A DNA stretch of 64,000 bases, taken from assembly GCF_042666875.1 (NCBI RefSeq), contig NZ_JBHTCX010000007.1:124001-188000 (forward strand), read 5' to 3'. This DNA comes from Brachybacterium sp042666875 (GTDB lineage: Bacteria > Actinomycetota > Actinomycetes > Actinomycetales > Dermabacteraceae). The notes beneath the pieces were generated by a model. That model saw only the letters and a list, made by a program, of their open reading frames with translations, did no database searches and was not told the origin of the DNA. The position numbers were made by a program, and so were the translations under genes. Below, piece by piece: positions 24,826-33,193 of this stretch; the stretch's first letter is position 1, and each line of letters begins with the position of its first letter.

Positions 24826-25767
24826 TCAGGCGAAGGGACGGGAGACCTCATCGAGCGCAGCGACCTCTTCGGCCGAGAGCTCGAGCGAGGCGGCGGCGAT
24901 CAGGGCGGGCACCTGCTCGGTGGTCGAGGCCGAGGCGATCGGCGCCGTGACCCCCTTGGTCAGCAGCCACGCCAGGGCCACGCTGGTGATCTCCGCGCCG
25001 TGAGCGGAGGCAACCTTCTCCAGCGCGTCGACGACGGCCAGACTCTCGTCGGTGACCAGGGACTGCGCCATGCCCTTGCGAGCGCGACCTTCCAGATCCT
25101 CCCTGGAGCGGTACTTGCCGGTGAGCACACCGGAGGCCAGCGCGAAGTAGGGGAAGACGGCCACGTCGAACTCACGGGCGATCGGCCCGTAGGAGTTCTC
25201 GTAGTCCGCCCGGTGCAGCAGGTTGTACTGAGGCTGGATCGCCTCCGGGACGGTCAAACCCTCGCGCTGTGCGGTCTCGAACCACTCGCGCATGCGCTCC
25301 GGGGAGAAGTTCGACAGCGCGATGTGACGCACGCGGCCGGACTCGACGAGCCCGTGGAAGGTGCGGACCTGATCGGCGATCGCCACCGACTCGTCATCGA
25401 AGTGGAGGTAGTACAGGTCGATCACGTCGGTCTGCAGACGCTGCAGCGACTCCGTCAGGGCCGCCTCCACGTTCGCGGCCTCCAGGCCCTTGCGGTCCGG
25501 CTTCGAGCCCACCTTGGTGGCGATCACCAGCTGGTCGCGGTTGCCGCGCTCGGCCATCCACTGCCCCAGAACCGTCTCCGACTCTCCGCCGGAGTTGCCC
25601 TCGACCCACGCGGAGTACCCATCGGCGGTGTCGATGAAGTTGCCGCCCGCGGCGACGTAGGCGTCGAGCACGGCGAAGGACGTCTCGCGGTCCGAGGTCC
25701 ATCCGAAGGTGTTGCCACCCAGGTTCAGCGGAAAGACGTCGAGCTCGGTGCGGGGGATGAGTGTCAT
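24826..25767 (-). CDS. aldo/keto reductase
   Basis: A 313-residue NADP(H)-dependent reductase with a (beta/alpha)8 barrel. The catalytic tetrad appears as Asp in FIDTADGYSAWVEG near residue 46, Tyr in the same stretch (Y51), Lys in LVIATKVGSKPD near 85, and His in LYYLHFDDESV near 120. NADP-site features HIALSNFSPERMREW near 148 and the C-terminal SASTTEQVPALI near 285 are present. The substrate is not predictable. ATG 25767 has a GAGGAGCTGTC site. Stands alone with a terminator. Confidence 0.92.
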   Translation of the reverse strand: MTLIPRTELDVFPLNLGGNTFGWTSDRETSFAVLDAYVAAGGNFIDTADGYSAWVEGNSGGESETVLGQWMAERGNRDQLVIATKVGSKPDRKGLEAANVEAALTESLQRLQTDVIDLYYLHFDDESVAIADQVRTFHGLVESGRVRHIALSNFSPERMREWFETAQREGLTVPEAIQPQYNLLHRADYENSYGPIAREFDVAVFPYFALASGVLTGKYRSREDLEGRARKGMAQSLVTDESLAVVDALEKVASAHGAEITSVALAWLLTKGVTAPIASASTTEQVPALIAAASLELSAEEVAALDEVSRPFA

Positions 25768-26204
25768 GACAGCTCCTCGGGAACGGGTGCGGTGCGGCCG
25801 CGTATCGCGGCCGGGAGCGCGCCGCGAGGGCGGCTCCCCGGGGTACAACGCCGTGAGGCTGCCGAACATGTCAGCTCAGGCCGACGGATTCGGCTCCGCC
25901 TGTTCGCTGCCTGTCGCAGCCGAGCTCCCTGTTCGCTGCCCTATTCGCTGATCCGCTGACCCAGCAGCGACCCGCCGCCGCGGGCCCACGGCCGCCCTCG
26001 CGCCCGGCGGCGAGGACATGACAGCGCCCCGGCCGTTCGACGCGTGCTCGAACGGCCGGGGCGCTCTGCGCTGGTGGGGCTACCCGTTACGTGCGGGTGG
26101 CGACAGCTCGGTGCGCTCGCGCACGGTCATTGCCGTCGCGGGCGGTCGACGTCCCGTGCCGGCTGGCTGGTGACTGGCGGCTGCCAGCTGTCGCTGCTGC
26201 TGCG
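25768..26204. other. gene-free region between aldo/keto reductase and alpha-glucosidase
   Basis: A 437-base stretch. It holds the minus-strand promoter region of the reductase, two imperfect CTGTTCGCTGCC direct repeats near 25.90-25.94 kb, and the strong hairpin at 26023-26065. The last ~140 bases upstream of the glucosidase stop hold nothing I recognise. Confidence 0.4.
26023..26065 (-). terminator. terminator downstream of the alpha-glucosidase
   Basis: A perfect 18-bp stem (AGCGCCCCGGCCGTTCGA with its complement) with a 7-base loop CGCGTGC. It lies 140 bases past the glucosidase stop. Confidence 0.8.
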
Positions 26205-27944
26205 TCAGCGCTGCGGGCGCCGCAGCCAGACGGTGGCTGCGCCCGGCAGCATGCGCTGCCCGTCGGGCCCGCTCTCGAGCTCGGCGCTGGTGACCAGCAC
26301 GTCCCCTTCGGGAACGGCCACGGGGGAGTCCCCGAAGTTGGTGACGTTCAGCCACCCGCCGGGACGCTCGAAGCCCAGCACCTCTCCGCGGCACAGTTCC
26401 TCGTCCCAGGTCAGCGTCTCGTCCGTCTGCAGCTCGCGGCGGCGGGCCAGGGCCGCACGGTACATCTCCAGCGTCGAGCCCTCGAGGCCCTCCTCTGCCT
26501 CGACCGAGTACTCGGCGAACCAGTCGGGCTGGGGCAGATGCGAGCCGTCCTCCCCGAAGCCGAAGGAGGACCCGTCACGAGTCCACGGCAGCGGCACCCG
26601 GCAGCCGTCACGCCCCAGCCCGTCCTTGCCCCGGTCGCCGGGAGCGCTGCGCCAGAAGGCCGGATCCTGGCGCTGGTCGTCAAGGATGTCGACCACCTCG
26701 TGCAGGCCCAGCTCCTCGCCCTGGTACAGGTAGGCGCTGCCGGGCAGGGCGAGCTCGAACAGGGTCGCCGCCCGGGCGCGGCGCAGGCCCAGCTCCCGGT
26801 CGATCTCGTCCTCCGGGCCGCCGGCCATGATCCACTCCACGCCCTGCTTGCCGGGGCGGCCGTCGCGCGGGGGCAGCCCGTAGCGGGTCGCGTGGCGGAC
26901 GACGTCGTGGTTGGAGAGCACCCAGGTGCTGGACGAGCCGGTCTCCGCGGACTGGGCGAGGTTGTCGGAGACGATGCGGCGGAAGTCCTCCGCCTCGAAA
27001 TCCGCCTCCAGGAGATCGAAGCTGAACGCCTGGCCGAGCCCCTTCGGACTGGCGTACTTCGCGCGCCGCTGAGCGGTCTCGACCCAGGCCTCGGCGACTC
27101 CGATGCGGGGCGGATCGTACTCGTCGAACACCTTCCGCCACTCGGCGTAGATCTCGTGGACCTCGTCGCGGTCCCACAGCGGATGGTTGCCGTCCTTGGG
27201 GATCTCCTCCAGCTCGGCCTTGCTGGGAAGGTCCTCGGCGAGGTCCTTGGACAGCCCGTGGGCGACGTCGATGCGGAACCCGTCGACCCCGCGATCGGAC
27301 CAGAAGCGCAGCGTGCGCAGGAAGTCCTCGCGGACCTCGGGATGCTCCCAGTTGAAGTCGGGCTGCTCCTTGGCGAAGCTGTGCAGATACCACTGCCCAT
27401 CGGGCACCTGCGTCCAGGCCGGGCCGCCGAAGACGGACTCCCAGTCCGCCGGGGGCAGCTGCCCGTTCTCGCCCCTGCCGTCGCGGAAGATGTACCGCCT
27501 GCGCGCGTTCGATCCGCGCGGGGACTCCAGCGCCTCGCGGAACCACTCGTGACGGTCCGAGGAGTGATTGGGGACGATGTCGACGATGACCTTGATGCCG
27601 ACGCCGTGCAGCTCCGCCACCAGCTCGTCGAACTCCTCCAGGGTGCCGATGCGCGGGTCCACGTCGCGGTAGTCGTCGACGTCGTAGCCACCGTCGGCCA
27701 GGGCGGAGGGGTAGAACGGACTCAGCCATACCGCGTCGATCCCCAGCTGCCGGAGGTAGGGCACACGCGAGATGATGCCGCGGAAGTCGCCCATCCCGTC
27801 GCCCCTGCCGTCGGCGAAGGAACGCGGGTAGATCTGGTAGACGGCCGCCTGGCGCCACCAGTCGGCGTCGGCCCCGCGCTGTGCGGCGTCGGCGGACCGG
27901 TCCGGGGCGTCGCTCGGGCGGGCGGAGGTCGGGTGCGTCGTCAA
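26205..27944 (-). CDS. GH13 alpha-glucosidase
   Basis: A 579-residue oligo-alpha-glucosidase of GH13 (maltase/isomaltase type). Conserved regions: VYQIYPRSFADGRGDGMGDF near residue 30, region I DIVPNHSS near 115, region II DGFRIDVAHGL with the nucleophile Asp near 223, region III IGVAEAWVET with the acid/base Glu near 288, and region IV VLSNHDVVRHATRYG with the transition-state Asp near 345. The C-terminal beta domain closes with GAATVWLRRPQR. The start is a TTG (LTTHPTSARPSD), chosen because GAGAGAGGAG lies 5 bases upstream; no ATG fits. An inverted repeat overlaps its upstream region. No transporter is linked. Confidence 0.93.
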   Translation of the reverse strand: MTTHPTSARPSDAPDRSADAAQRGADADWWRQAAVYQIYPRSFADGRGDGMGDFRGIISRVPYLRQLGIDAVWLSPFYPSALADGGYDVDDYRDVDPRIGTLEEFDELVAELHGVGIKVIVDIVPNHSSDRHEWFREALESPRGSNARRRYIFRDGRGENGQLPPADWESVFGGPAWTQVPDGQWYLHSFAKEQPDFNWEHPEVREDFLRTLRFWSDRGVDGFRIDVAHGLSKDLAEDLPSKAELEEIPKDGNHPLWDRDEVHEIYAEWRKVFDEYDPPRIGVAEAWVETAQRRAKYASPKGLGQAFSFDLLEADFEAEDFRRIVSDNLAQSAETGSSSTWVLSNHDVVRHATRYGLPPRDGRPGKQGVEWIMAGGPEDEIDRELGLRRARAATLFELALPGSAYLYQGEELGLHEVVDILDDQRQDPAFWRSAPGDRGKDGLGRDGCRVPLPWTRDGSSFGFGEDGSHLPQPDWFAEYSVEAEEGLEGSTLEMYRAALARRRELQTDETLTWDEELCRGEVLGFERPGGWLNVTNFGDSPVAVPEGDVLVTSAELESGPDGQRMLPGAATVWLRRPQR

Positions 27945-27983
27945 CGATGCTCCTCTCTCAGCTCTCTCGGAGGTCGGGTCCTG

Positions 27984-27998
27984 TCGGACACTGTCCGA
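27984..27998. promoter_or_regulatory. operator-like palindrome upstream of the alpha-glucosidase
   Basis: TCGGACA-C-TGTCCGA, a perfect 15-bp palindrome about 40 bases before the glucosidase start. The regulator is not in this window. Confidence 0.6.
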
Positions 27999-28045
27999 TT
28001 CTCCCGCGAGAAGCATGGCTTGTGAACGACGGGGCCGCCTGCGGC

Positions 28046-28591
28046 TCAGGTGAGGTTGCGGCAGGTCCCTCCGATACCGGCCAGGAGGCCGGCGTTGCTG
28101 GCCACCGCCGCTCGCGTCGAGACCCACCCGCTGGGCGCATCCCGCACCACGACGGCGATCTCGAGCTCACTGCCCAGGCCGAGGAGGCCACCGAGCAGAT
28201 GCGTCGGAACATCGGTGCGGTAGGTGCCGTCCGACTGCTGCACAGTGTTGCCCGTGACGTTGAAGCCCGTCAGTGGGGCGAGGACCGATCCCAGGCCGCT
28301 GGTGGAGGCCCGCACCTCGACGTCCGCGAGCGTGTACCCCGCTGGGAGCGACCAGAAGATGCGCACACGGGCTCCGAGCCCCAGCACTCCGGGCTGGAAC
28401 TCGCACGGCGCTGTCAGGCGCGGTGCGGGGATCGTGGCCGCGCGGGCCTGACCGGAGACGGCGCTGGTCTGAGTCCATCCGGCCTCGGTGTGCTGGATGG
28501 ACGTCGGCAGGGCGACGCCCAGCAGAAGGATCGCCGGCACCGCTGCACCGGCCAGCAGCGCCGTGAGACGCCGACGGGAGGGCTGGCTCAT
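28046..28591 (-). CDS. exported protein of a SipW-type operon
   Basis: A 181-residue secreted protein. The signal peptide is MSQPSRRRLTALLAGAAVPA followed by ILLLGVALPTSI, with a cleavage-like region near TEAGWTQTSA. The mature part has two cysteines (APCEFQPG and GGTCRNLT) and a beta-rich fibronectin-like pattern (VRIFWSLPAGYTLADVEVRA). It is last in a four-gene operon that has a dedicated signal peptidase, and it overlaps that gene by 4 bases. Likely part of a surface or matrix structure; its family is not recognised. Confidence 0.7.
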   Translation of the reverse strand: MSQPSRRRLTALLAGAAVPAILLLGVALPTSIQHTEAGWTQTSAVSGQARAATIPAPRLTAPCEFQPGVLGLGARVRIFWSLPAGYTLADVEVRASTSGLGSVLAPLTGFNVTGNTVQQSDGTYRTDVPTHLLGGLLGLGSELEIAVVVRDAPSGWVSTRAAVASNAGLLAGIGGTCRNLT

Positions 28592-29172
28592 ACGGTGTCC
28601 TCGGTGTCCTCGGTGTCCTCGGTGCTATGGGCGCCCGCGGTCGAGCGGGCCCGCGGCCACAGGGCCCACACCACCAGCGCGCTGACGGCGAGGGTCACAC
28701 CGCCGAGCACCCACGGGGAGTTCAGCGCCGCGACGGGGCGGGCCAGGCCGGGGATCGAGAACAGCACGAGGCGGACCGTGGTCACGGAGTACGGTGCCGG
28801 GTCCGGCCCGGGGTTCGCGTCGCCCTGCATGGTGATCTCCCAGCGCCCGTCCGCGGCCGGTTCGATCGAGGTCACGCGATGCGTGATCGGCAGGCGCTCG
28901 CCCCGCTCCACGGTCACCACGTCACCGACGCCGACCTCGGAGGCCGGCACTTCCCGCACCACCGCGAGCGACCCCTGCGCGATCGCCGGCTCCATCGACC
29001 CGGTGCGGAACAGGATCAGCGAGATGTCGAAGACCACCGCGAGCACGACCAGCACGATGCACAGCGCCCCGCCAGCCGCGGCGAGGTTCAGGACGGCGTT
29101 CAGCGCCCGGTCGGTGAGGGACCGCCGACCGGCGTCGGAGCCTGGTGCGGCGTGCCGTGTGCTGGTGCTCAT
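28588..29172 (-). CDS. SipW-type signal peptidase I
   Basis: A 194-residue S26 signal peptidase of the archaeal/ER (SipW) type, which uses Ser-His rather than Ser-Lys. It has a hydrophobic N-terminal helix (ALCIVLVVLAVVFDISLILF), the catalytic Ser in RTGSMEPAIAQGSLAVV near residue 59, the His in RLPITHRVTSIE near 97, and GDANPGPDPAP. A second C-terminal helix (VLGGVTLAVSALVVWALWP) precedes an acidic tail. The tail carries EDT x3 from a 9-bp repeat. It probably processes the neighbouring exported proteins. ATG 29172 overlaps the upstream gene by 4 bases. Confidence 0.92.
   Translation of the reverse strand: MSTSTRHAAPGSDAGRRSLTDRALNAVLNLAAAGGALCIVLVVLAVVFDISLILFRTGSMEPAIAQGSLAVVREVPASEVGVGDVVTVERGERLPITHRVTSIEPAADGRWEITMQGDANPGPDPAPYSVTTVRLVLFSIPGLARPVAALNSPWVLGGVTLAVSALVVWALWPRARSTAGAHSTEDTEDTEDTV
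28594..28620. repeat. three tandem 9-bp units (GGTGTCCTC) in the signal peptidase tail
   Basis: Three exact copies at the gene's 3' end. In frame, read on the minus strand, they give Glu-Asp-Thr repeats; copy change would only lengthen the tail. Confidence 0.9.
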
Positions 29173-29843
29173 GTCGTCTCCGAGGTCGCGGTGATCTGCC
29201 ACCGGGCGGTGGCGGTCTTGCCCTGCAGGGCGTTGTCGGCGCCCCGCGGGAGGGACAGCTCGAGGCACAGGTGGACGGCGGGGCCGGGCGCGTCCGGCCC
29301 CGCGGCGGGCAGGGTGAGCGGGCGCTGCGGATCCTGACCGGTTGTGAGGGGAACAGTCGTGGCGGACGTCCCCACGAGGAATCGGGCGCCGTCCCCGAAC
29401 GCGGGCCCGGCGCAGGTGCCGGTGCCCGGTTCGTAGGTGACCACGCGGTACCGCAGAGCCGGGCCGAGCTGCGGGGAGCCCGTCCCGTCACCGGTGACCT
29501 GGGCTCCGCCCAGCAGTGCCGTCCCGCCGAGCGAGCCCGCCGTGGTGCGCAGCGCCAGCGGCGCGTACCGGGTGGAGCCCGGCGTGATCCCGTCGGCCGC
29601 GAGACGCAGCTCGGCGGCGGTCTCGGCATGCGTCGCCCACGGGCCGCCGGGGGAGTAGGGGGCCGACGGGTTGGCCTCGACGACGAACGTCGAGGCGGAG
29701 AAATCCGCCTGCGCCCGGGTGGGGTCGGTCCACGCGGCGAGCGTCGTCGTGGCGCCCGCGCCCAGCGCGAGGCCTGAGACGAGCACGGCCCTCACCCATA
29801 ACCACCAGGTGGTACGGGGCCCGGCTCCCGGTGTGCTGGACAC
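29169..29843 (-). CDS. SipW-dependent-type exported protein
   Basis: A ~224-residue secreted protein. The signal region WWLWVRAVLVSGLALGAGAT is followed by TTLAAWTDPTRAQADFSAST. The A-A-W-T-D pattern right after the signal helix is characteristic of the SipW-dependent (TasA/camelysin-like) family. The mature part has paired Cys (TCAGPAFGD and HLCLELSLP) and a beta-rich sequence. A GTG at 29843, eight bases after the upstream stop, is preferred over a longer frame that runs into the preceding gene. Overlaps the signal peptidase gene by 4 bases. Confidence 0.78.
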   Translation of the reverse strand: MSSTPGAGPRTTWWLWVRAVLVSGLALGAGATTTLAAWTDPTRAQADFSASTFVVEANPSAPYSPGGPWATHAETAAELRLAADGITPGSTRYAPLALRTTAGSLGGTALLGGAQVTGDGTGSPQLGPALRYRVVTYEPGTGTCAGPAFGDGARFLVGTSATTVPLTTGQDPQRPLTLPAAGPDAPGPAVHLCLELSLPRGADNALQGKTATARWQITATSETT

Positions 29844-29850
29844 CTGCCGG

Positions 29851-30459
29851 TCAGCTGTCCGAGGTGGCGAGGAACTCCCAGGTGGCCGTACCGGACTGCC
29901 CCTGCTGCAGAGCCTCACCTGCTGTGACCGTGAAACAGAGGAAGACCGCGTCCCCCGCGGTGGCGCCGTCGCCCGCTGCCAGATCGAAGTTCGCGGTGCC
30001 GGGCTCGGTGCCGAAGCTCGTGCCGGCCGGGACCAGCGTGTCCGCGGCGGAGGCCTGGCACCCGAAGGCGCTGGTCGTGGCGAGTGAATAGCTCAGGCCC
30101 GTCACCGTGCCCGAGGTCGCCGACGGTTTCACGGCGACGTTCGCGCCGTAGGTCGTGGTGTCGTCCAGGCGCACGGCGAACGGAGCAGTGACCGTATCGC
30201 CCGGCGAGAGGTTCGAGGCGTCGAGGCTGAACGCGAGCGGGGCGGCGGTGGCGGCCGTGGCGTGCTCGTCGTAGGTCGAGCCGTCCACGCTGCCCTCGAG
30301 GTCGAAGGCCCCGGACTCGAAGCTCCCGGTGGCGTATTCGGAGTCGTTCCACGCCGCGAGCGTGATGGCGGCGCCGACGCCGAGGACGAGGCCTCCGGCG
30401 AGCAGGGCGCGCACCTTGCGGGAACGGGTGGACGGAGCGGACGACGAGACCTCGGACAT
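29851..30459 (-). CDS. TasA/camelysin-like SipW-dependent exported protein
   Basis: A 202-residue protein, first of the operon. MSEVSSSAPSTRSRKVRALL is basic; LAGGLVLGVGAAITLAAWND is the signal helix with the SipW-family A-A-W-N-D cleavage context; SEYATGSFESGAFDLEGSVD follows, close to the start of mature TasA/camelysin-type proteins. The C-terminal half has strand-rich motifs and two cysteines (FGCQAS and FLCFTVTAG). The last ~45 residues resemble the end of the next protein (QGQSGTATWEFLATS versus QGKTATARWQITATS), so the two are paralogues. Strong ribosome site CCAGGGAGAACC. Confidence 0.85.
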   Translation of the reverse strand: MSEVSSSAPSTRSRKVRALLAGGLVLGVGAAITLAAWNDSEYATGSFESGAFDLEGSVDGSTYDEHATAATAAPLAFSLDASNLSPGDTVTAPFAVRLDDTTTYGANVAVKPSATSGTVTGLSYSLATTSAFGCQASAADTLVPAGTSFGTEPGTANFDLAAGDGATAGDAVFLCFTVTAGEALQQGQSGTATWEFLATSDS

Positions 30460-30778
30460 GGTTCTCCCTGGGATGAGCCGACACAGTGGGCAGGGCCCGG
30501 AGCGACGGATGCGGTGGGTGGGGTACTGCGGGAACAGCAGGACTGCAGGAGTTGGCGCGAGAACGGGAGCGGTTCCGGGGCACGTCGTCGTGCTGAACCG
30601 CGCCGAGCTCTCGCGCTGAGTTCATATTACGGGAGGAATCGGTCATCCCGGTGGAATCGGGCAAGAAGCGAGGCGGGTCTCAGAATGTCCCGACGTCATA
30701 CGGTCCGCCCGGCGCCGTCATGCAGCGCCGACATAGGGTTGTCCGTGCTCACACACCCGAGGGAAGGACGGCAGCACG
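30460..30778. other. divergent promoter region between the SipW operon and a Gfo/Idh/MocA gene
   Basis: A 319-base gap with no gene. The minus-strand half has a TAATAT -10 candidate and two CCGATTCC repeats (see next entry). A GTGCTCACACACC stretch lies close to the oxidoreductase start. Confidence 0.4.
30624..30660 (-). promoter_or_regulatory. candidate promoter with direct repeats for the SipW operon
   Basis: On the minus strand: two exact CCGATTCC repeats 18 bases apart (30653-30660 and 30635-30642) upstream of a TAATAT -10 at 30624-30629. The -35 region has no standard hexamer, fitting an activator bound at the repeats. Confidence 0.45.
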
Positions 30779-31885
30779 ATGACCGCAGCAGAACAGGGAA
30801 GCGGGCAGCGCAGGCTGCGCGCCGGCGTGATCGGCCTCGGCTGGGCCGGCCAGCAGCACGTGGCCGCCTACGCCGCCGACCCCACCGTCGACCTGGTCGC
30901 TCTGTCCGCGATGGAGGAGCACCTGCTGACGCGGTTCGGGGACGAGCACGATGTCCCGGGCCGCTACCGGGACTGGAAGCAGATGATCGCCGAGGCAGAC
31001 CTCGATGTCGTCTCGATCGCGACGCCGACCTTCCTGCATGCTCCGATGGCGACCGCCGCCCTCGAGGCGGGTCTGCACGTGCTCACCGAGAAGCCGATGG
31101 CCGAGACCGCGGAGGCCGCCGAGAGCATGGTCGCTGCCGCCGACCGAGCCGGTCGCGTGCTCGACGTGGCGTTCAACCATCGCCAGCGCGGTGACGTCAC
31201 GGCCCTGCGTCAGGTGGTCGAGTCCGGGGTGCTCGGCAAGATCTACTACGCCAAGACCGGGTGGCTGCGCCGCCAGGGCATCCCGGGCATGGGCACCTGG
31301 TTCACCAAGACCGCCAGCTCCGGCGGCGGCGCGATGATGGACATCGGCGTGCACATGCTCGACATGGCGCTGCACCTGATGGGCGAGCCAGAGGTGACAG
31401 CGGCCTCTGCCAGCACCCACGCCGAGTTCGGGCCGCTGGGTCGCGGCGGCTCCGGTTTCGGCGTCTCGCAGGTCGAGGAGGGCACGCCCTTCGAGGTCGA
31501 GGACCTCGCCACGGCGTTCCTGCGGATCGACGGCGGCGGCACGCTACTGCTCGAGACCAGTTGGGCCCAGTGGATCCCGTACGACCAGTGCTACGTCACC
31601 CTCTACGGGGCCGACGGCGGCGCCTCCATCGAATGGGGAGGGCCCCCGAGCGACCCGTACCAGCGCCTGAACGTGTGGACTGAGGTGGCCGGCATGCCTG
31701 CCGAGCTGCAGCCAGTCGTCGGGGAGGACGGTCGTCACGCCCGCGCGGTCGCGAACTTCCTGCAGAAGGTGCGCTCCGAGGACTGGGCCGCGCACGACGG
31801 GTCGCTCGCCCTGCGCCGTGCCCGGGTGCTCGATGCCTGCTACGCCTCGGCACGGACCGGCGCCGAGGTCACCGTCGAGAACTGA
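30779..31885 (+). CDS. Gfo/Idh/MocA-family oxidoreductase
   Basis: A 368-residue NAD(P)-dependent dehydrogenase. The Rossmann start AGVIGLGWAGQQHVAAYAAD (residues ~13-33) has the GxGxxG variant G-L-G-W-A-G. The family motif LHVLTEKPMAETAEAAESMV (E-K-P near 102-104) carries the conserved Lys. The substrate domain includes FNHRQRGDVTALRQVVESG, SGGGAMMDIGVHMLDMALHL with the catalytic D-x-x-x-H pattern near 185-193. Substrate is probably a sugar or inositol; unknown. Convergent with a betaine-type binding protein, separated by a terminator. Confidence 0.92.
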   Translation: MTAAEQGSGQRRLRAGVIGLGWAGQQHVAAYAADPTVDLVALSAMEEHLLTRFGDEHDVPGRYRDWKQMIAEADLDVVSIATPTFLHAPMATAALEAGLHVLTEKPMAETAEAAESMVAAADRAGRVLDVAFNHRQRGDVTALRQVVESGVLGKIYYAKTGWLRRQGIPGMGTWFTKTASSGGGAMMDIGVHMLDMALHLMGEPEVTAASASTHAEFGPLGRGGSGFGVSQVEEGTPFEVEDLATAFLRIDGGGTLLLETSWAQWIPYDQCYVTLYGADGGASIEWGGPPSDPYQRLNVWTEVAGMPAELQPVVGEDGRHARAVANFLQKVRSEDWAAHDGSLALRRARVLDACYASARTGAEVTVEN

Positions 31886-31935
31886 GGACCAGCGCGCGTT
31901 GCTAGGCCGGCGAAGAGGCCGGAGAGGTCGACGAG

Positions 31936-31967
31936 GGGCCCGATCGCGATGCGTCGCGATCGGGCCC
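31936..31967. terminator. bidirectional terminator
   Basis: A perfect 14-bp stem (GGGCCCGATCGCGA with TCGCGATCGGGCCC) and a 4-base loop TGCG, between the convergent oxidoreductase and binding-protein genes. Confidence 0.85.
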
Positions 31968-31995
31968 GTCGTCACGGCGTGGCGGGCTATGTGGG

Positions 31996-32904
31996 TCAGT
32001 CTTCGTCCACGGCCGGCAGGACGTTCGGATTCTCCTTCCGCCACTGCTGGACGGCATCAGCCTCCTGCCCGGAATCGTAGTCGTTGACGATCGTGTTCTC
32101 GAGCGTCTCGTACTCCTCGTCGGTTAACTCGAGCTGACCGATGTATTCCGCTGCGTCGGCGAAGTCCTCGCTGAAGCCGTCGCGACCGAGCACGTGCATG
32201 GTCTCCGGCTCTCCGAAGGCCCGCTCGGGATCCTCGAGCGGCTGGACGGCGAACTCCTGATTCGCCCAGAACGGACGCCACAGCGTGACGACGATGTCCT
32301 CCTGGGCATCCATCGCGTTGCCCAGTTCCGTGAGCATCGCTGCCGTGGACGAGGTGACCAGCTCGAAGCCACCGTCGAGGCCGTAAGTGGGTATCACGCT
32401 GTCCTGGACGATGCCGGTTAGGCCCGCGCCGGGCTCGATACCCACGATCCGGCCGCCGAAGCGGTCCGGGTCTGTGGCGAGCTCCTCGATCGATGAGACG
32501 TCCATGTACTCGGGCACGGCCAGCATGTTGGTGGCGTTCGCGTTGTAGGTGACCAGGTCCTCGACGTTCTGCCCGTACTCCTCCATGTACTCCGCGTGCG
32601 TGACGTCCGGCCAACCCGAGGAGAGGAGGTCGATGTCGCCGTTGTCGAGCGCGGTATACGCGATGGCGGCATCTGCGAGCACCTCGAACTCGACGTCGTA
32701 GCCGAGCGCGGTCAGACGGTCCTGCAGCAGGAAGGCGAGGGAGACGGTGTCCGTCCAGGCCTCCATGTAGCCGATAGTGATGGTCTCGCTCGCGCCGGAT
32801 CCTCCGCCGTCACCGGCGCCCTCCGAACTCGAGCAGCTGGCCAGCCCCAGGGCCGCCAGGCCGCCGCCGAGCAGTGCATTCCTCCGCGTGAAGTTCACGT
32901 GCAT
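31996..32904 (-). CDS. glycine betaine/proline-type ABC substrate-binding lipoprotein (copy 2)
   Basis: A 302-residue OpuAC/ProX-type binding protein, lipid-anchored: MHVNFTRRNALLGGGLAALG, then the lipobox LASC. Ligand-domain features: ITIGYMEAWTDTVSLAFLLQ, DIDLLSSGWPDVTHAEYMEE with the aromatic SGWPDVTH, NMLAVPEYMDVSSIEEL, RIVGIEPGAGLTG, and VVTLWRPFWANQEFAV with W-R-P-F-W, an aromatic box used for quaternary amines. It is a tandem duplicate of the next upstream binding protein in the operon. The ATG at 32904 has an AAGAAGAGAG site. The 289-base gap to the first copy holds a strong hairpin. Confidence 0.9.
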   Translation of the reverse strand: MHVNFTRRNALLGGGLAALGLASCSSSEGAGDGGGSGASETITIGYMEAWTDTVSLAFLLQDRLTALGYDVEFEVLADAAIAYTALDNGDIDLLSSGWPDVTHAEYMEEYGQNVEDLVTYNANATNMLAVPEYMDVSSIEELATDPDRFGGRIVGIEPGAGLTGIVQDSVIPTYGLDGGFELVTSSTAAMLTELGNAMDAQEDIVVTLWRPFWANQEFAVQPLEDPERAFGEPETMHVLGRDGFSEDFADAAEYIGQLELTDEEYETLENTIVNDYDSGQEADAVQQWRKENPNVLPAVDED

Positions 32905-33006
32905 CTCTCTTCTTTCCGTCTCGTTTCGTCGGATCGGTATCGGATGCGGCGAGGCGGCGCGGAACCGACCGCCTTGCCGCACGAATGCGCTGGCGCGCAG
33001 ACGCAG

Positions 33007-33050
33007 CGAGGCCGGTGCCCGGCGCCACAGGGGCGCGGGCACCGGCCTCG
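33007..33050 (-). terminator. intercistronic hairpin between the two binding-protein genes
   Basis: A perfect 15-bp stem (CGAGGCCGGTGCCCG with CGGGCACCGGCCTCG) and a 14-base loop, 144 bases after the first binding-protein stop. It may end most transcripts or protect the upstream mRNA. Confidence 0.65.
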
Positions 33051-33193
33051 AGTCGGTCGGCCTCGTGCGTGCTGACACGCGCGCCCACGCGCGTCACCGC
33101 GTCTCCGCCGCCTCAGCGGGCAAAGACGACCTCCCGACCGTCGGGGCGGTCAGGGGTGATCAGCGCGGGTGCCGGAATGCATGGTGAGGGAGA

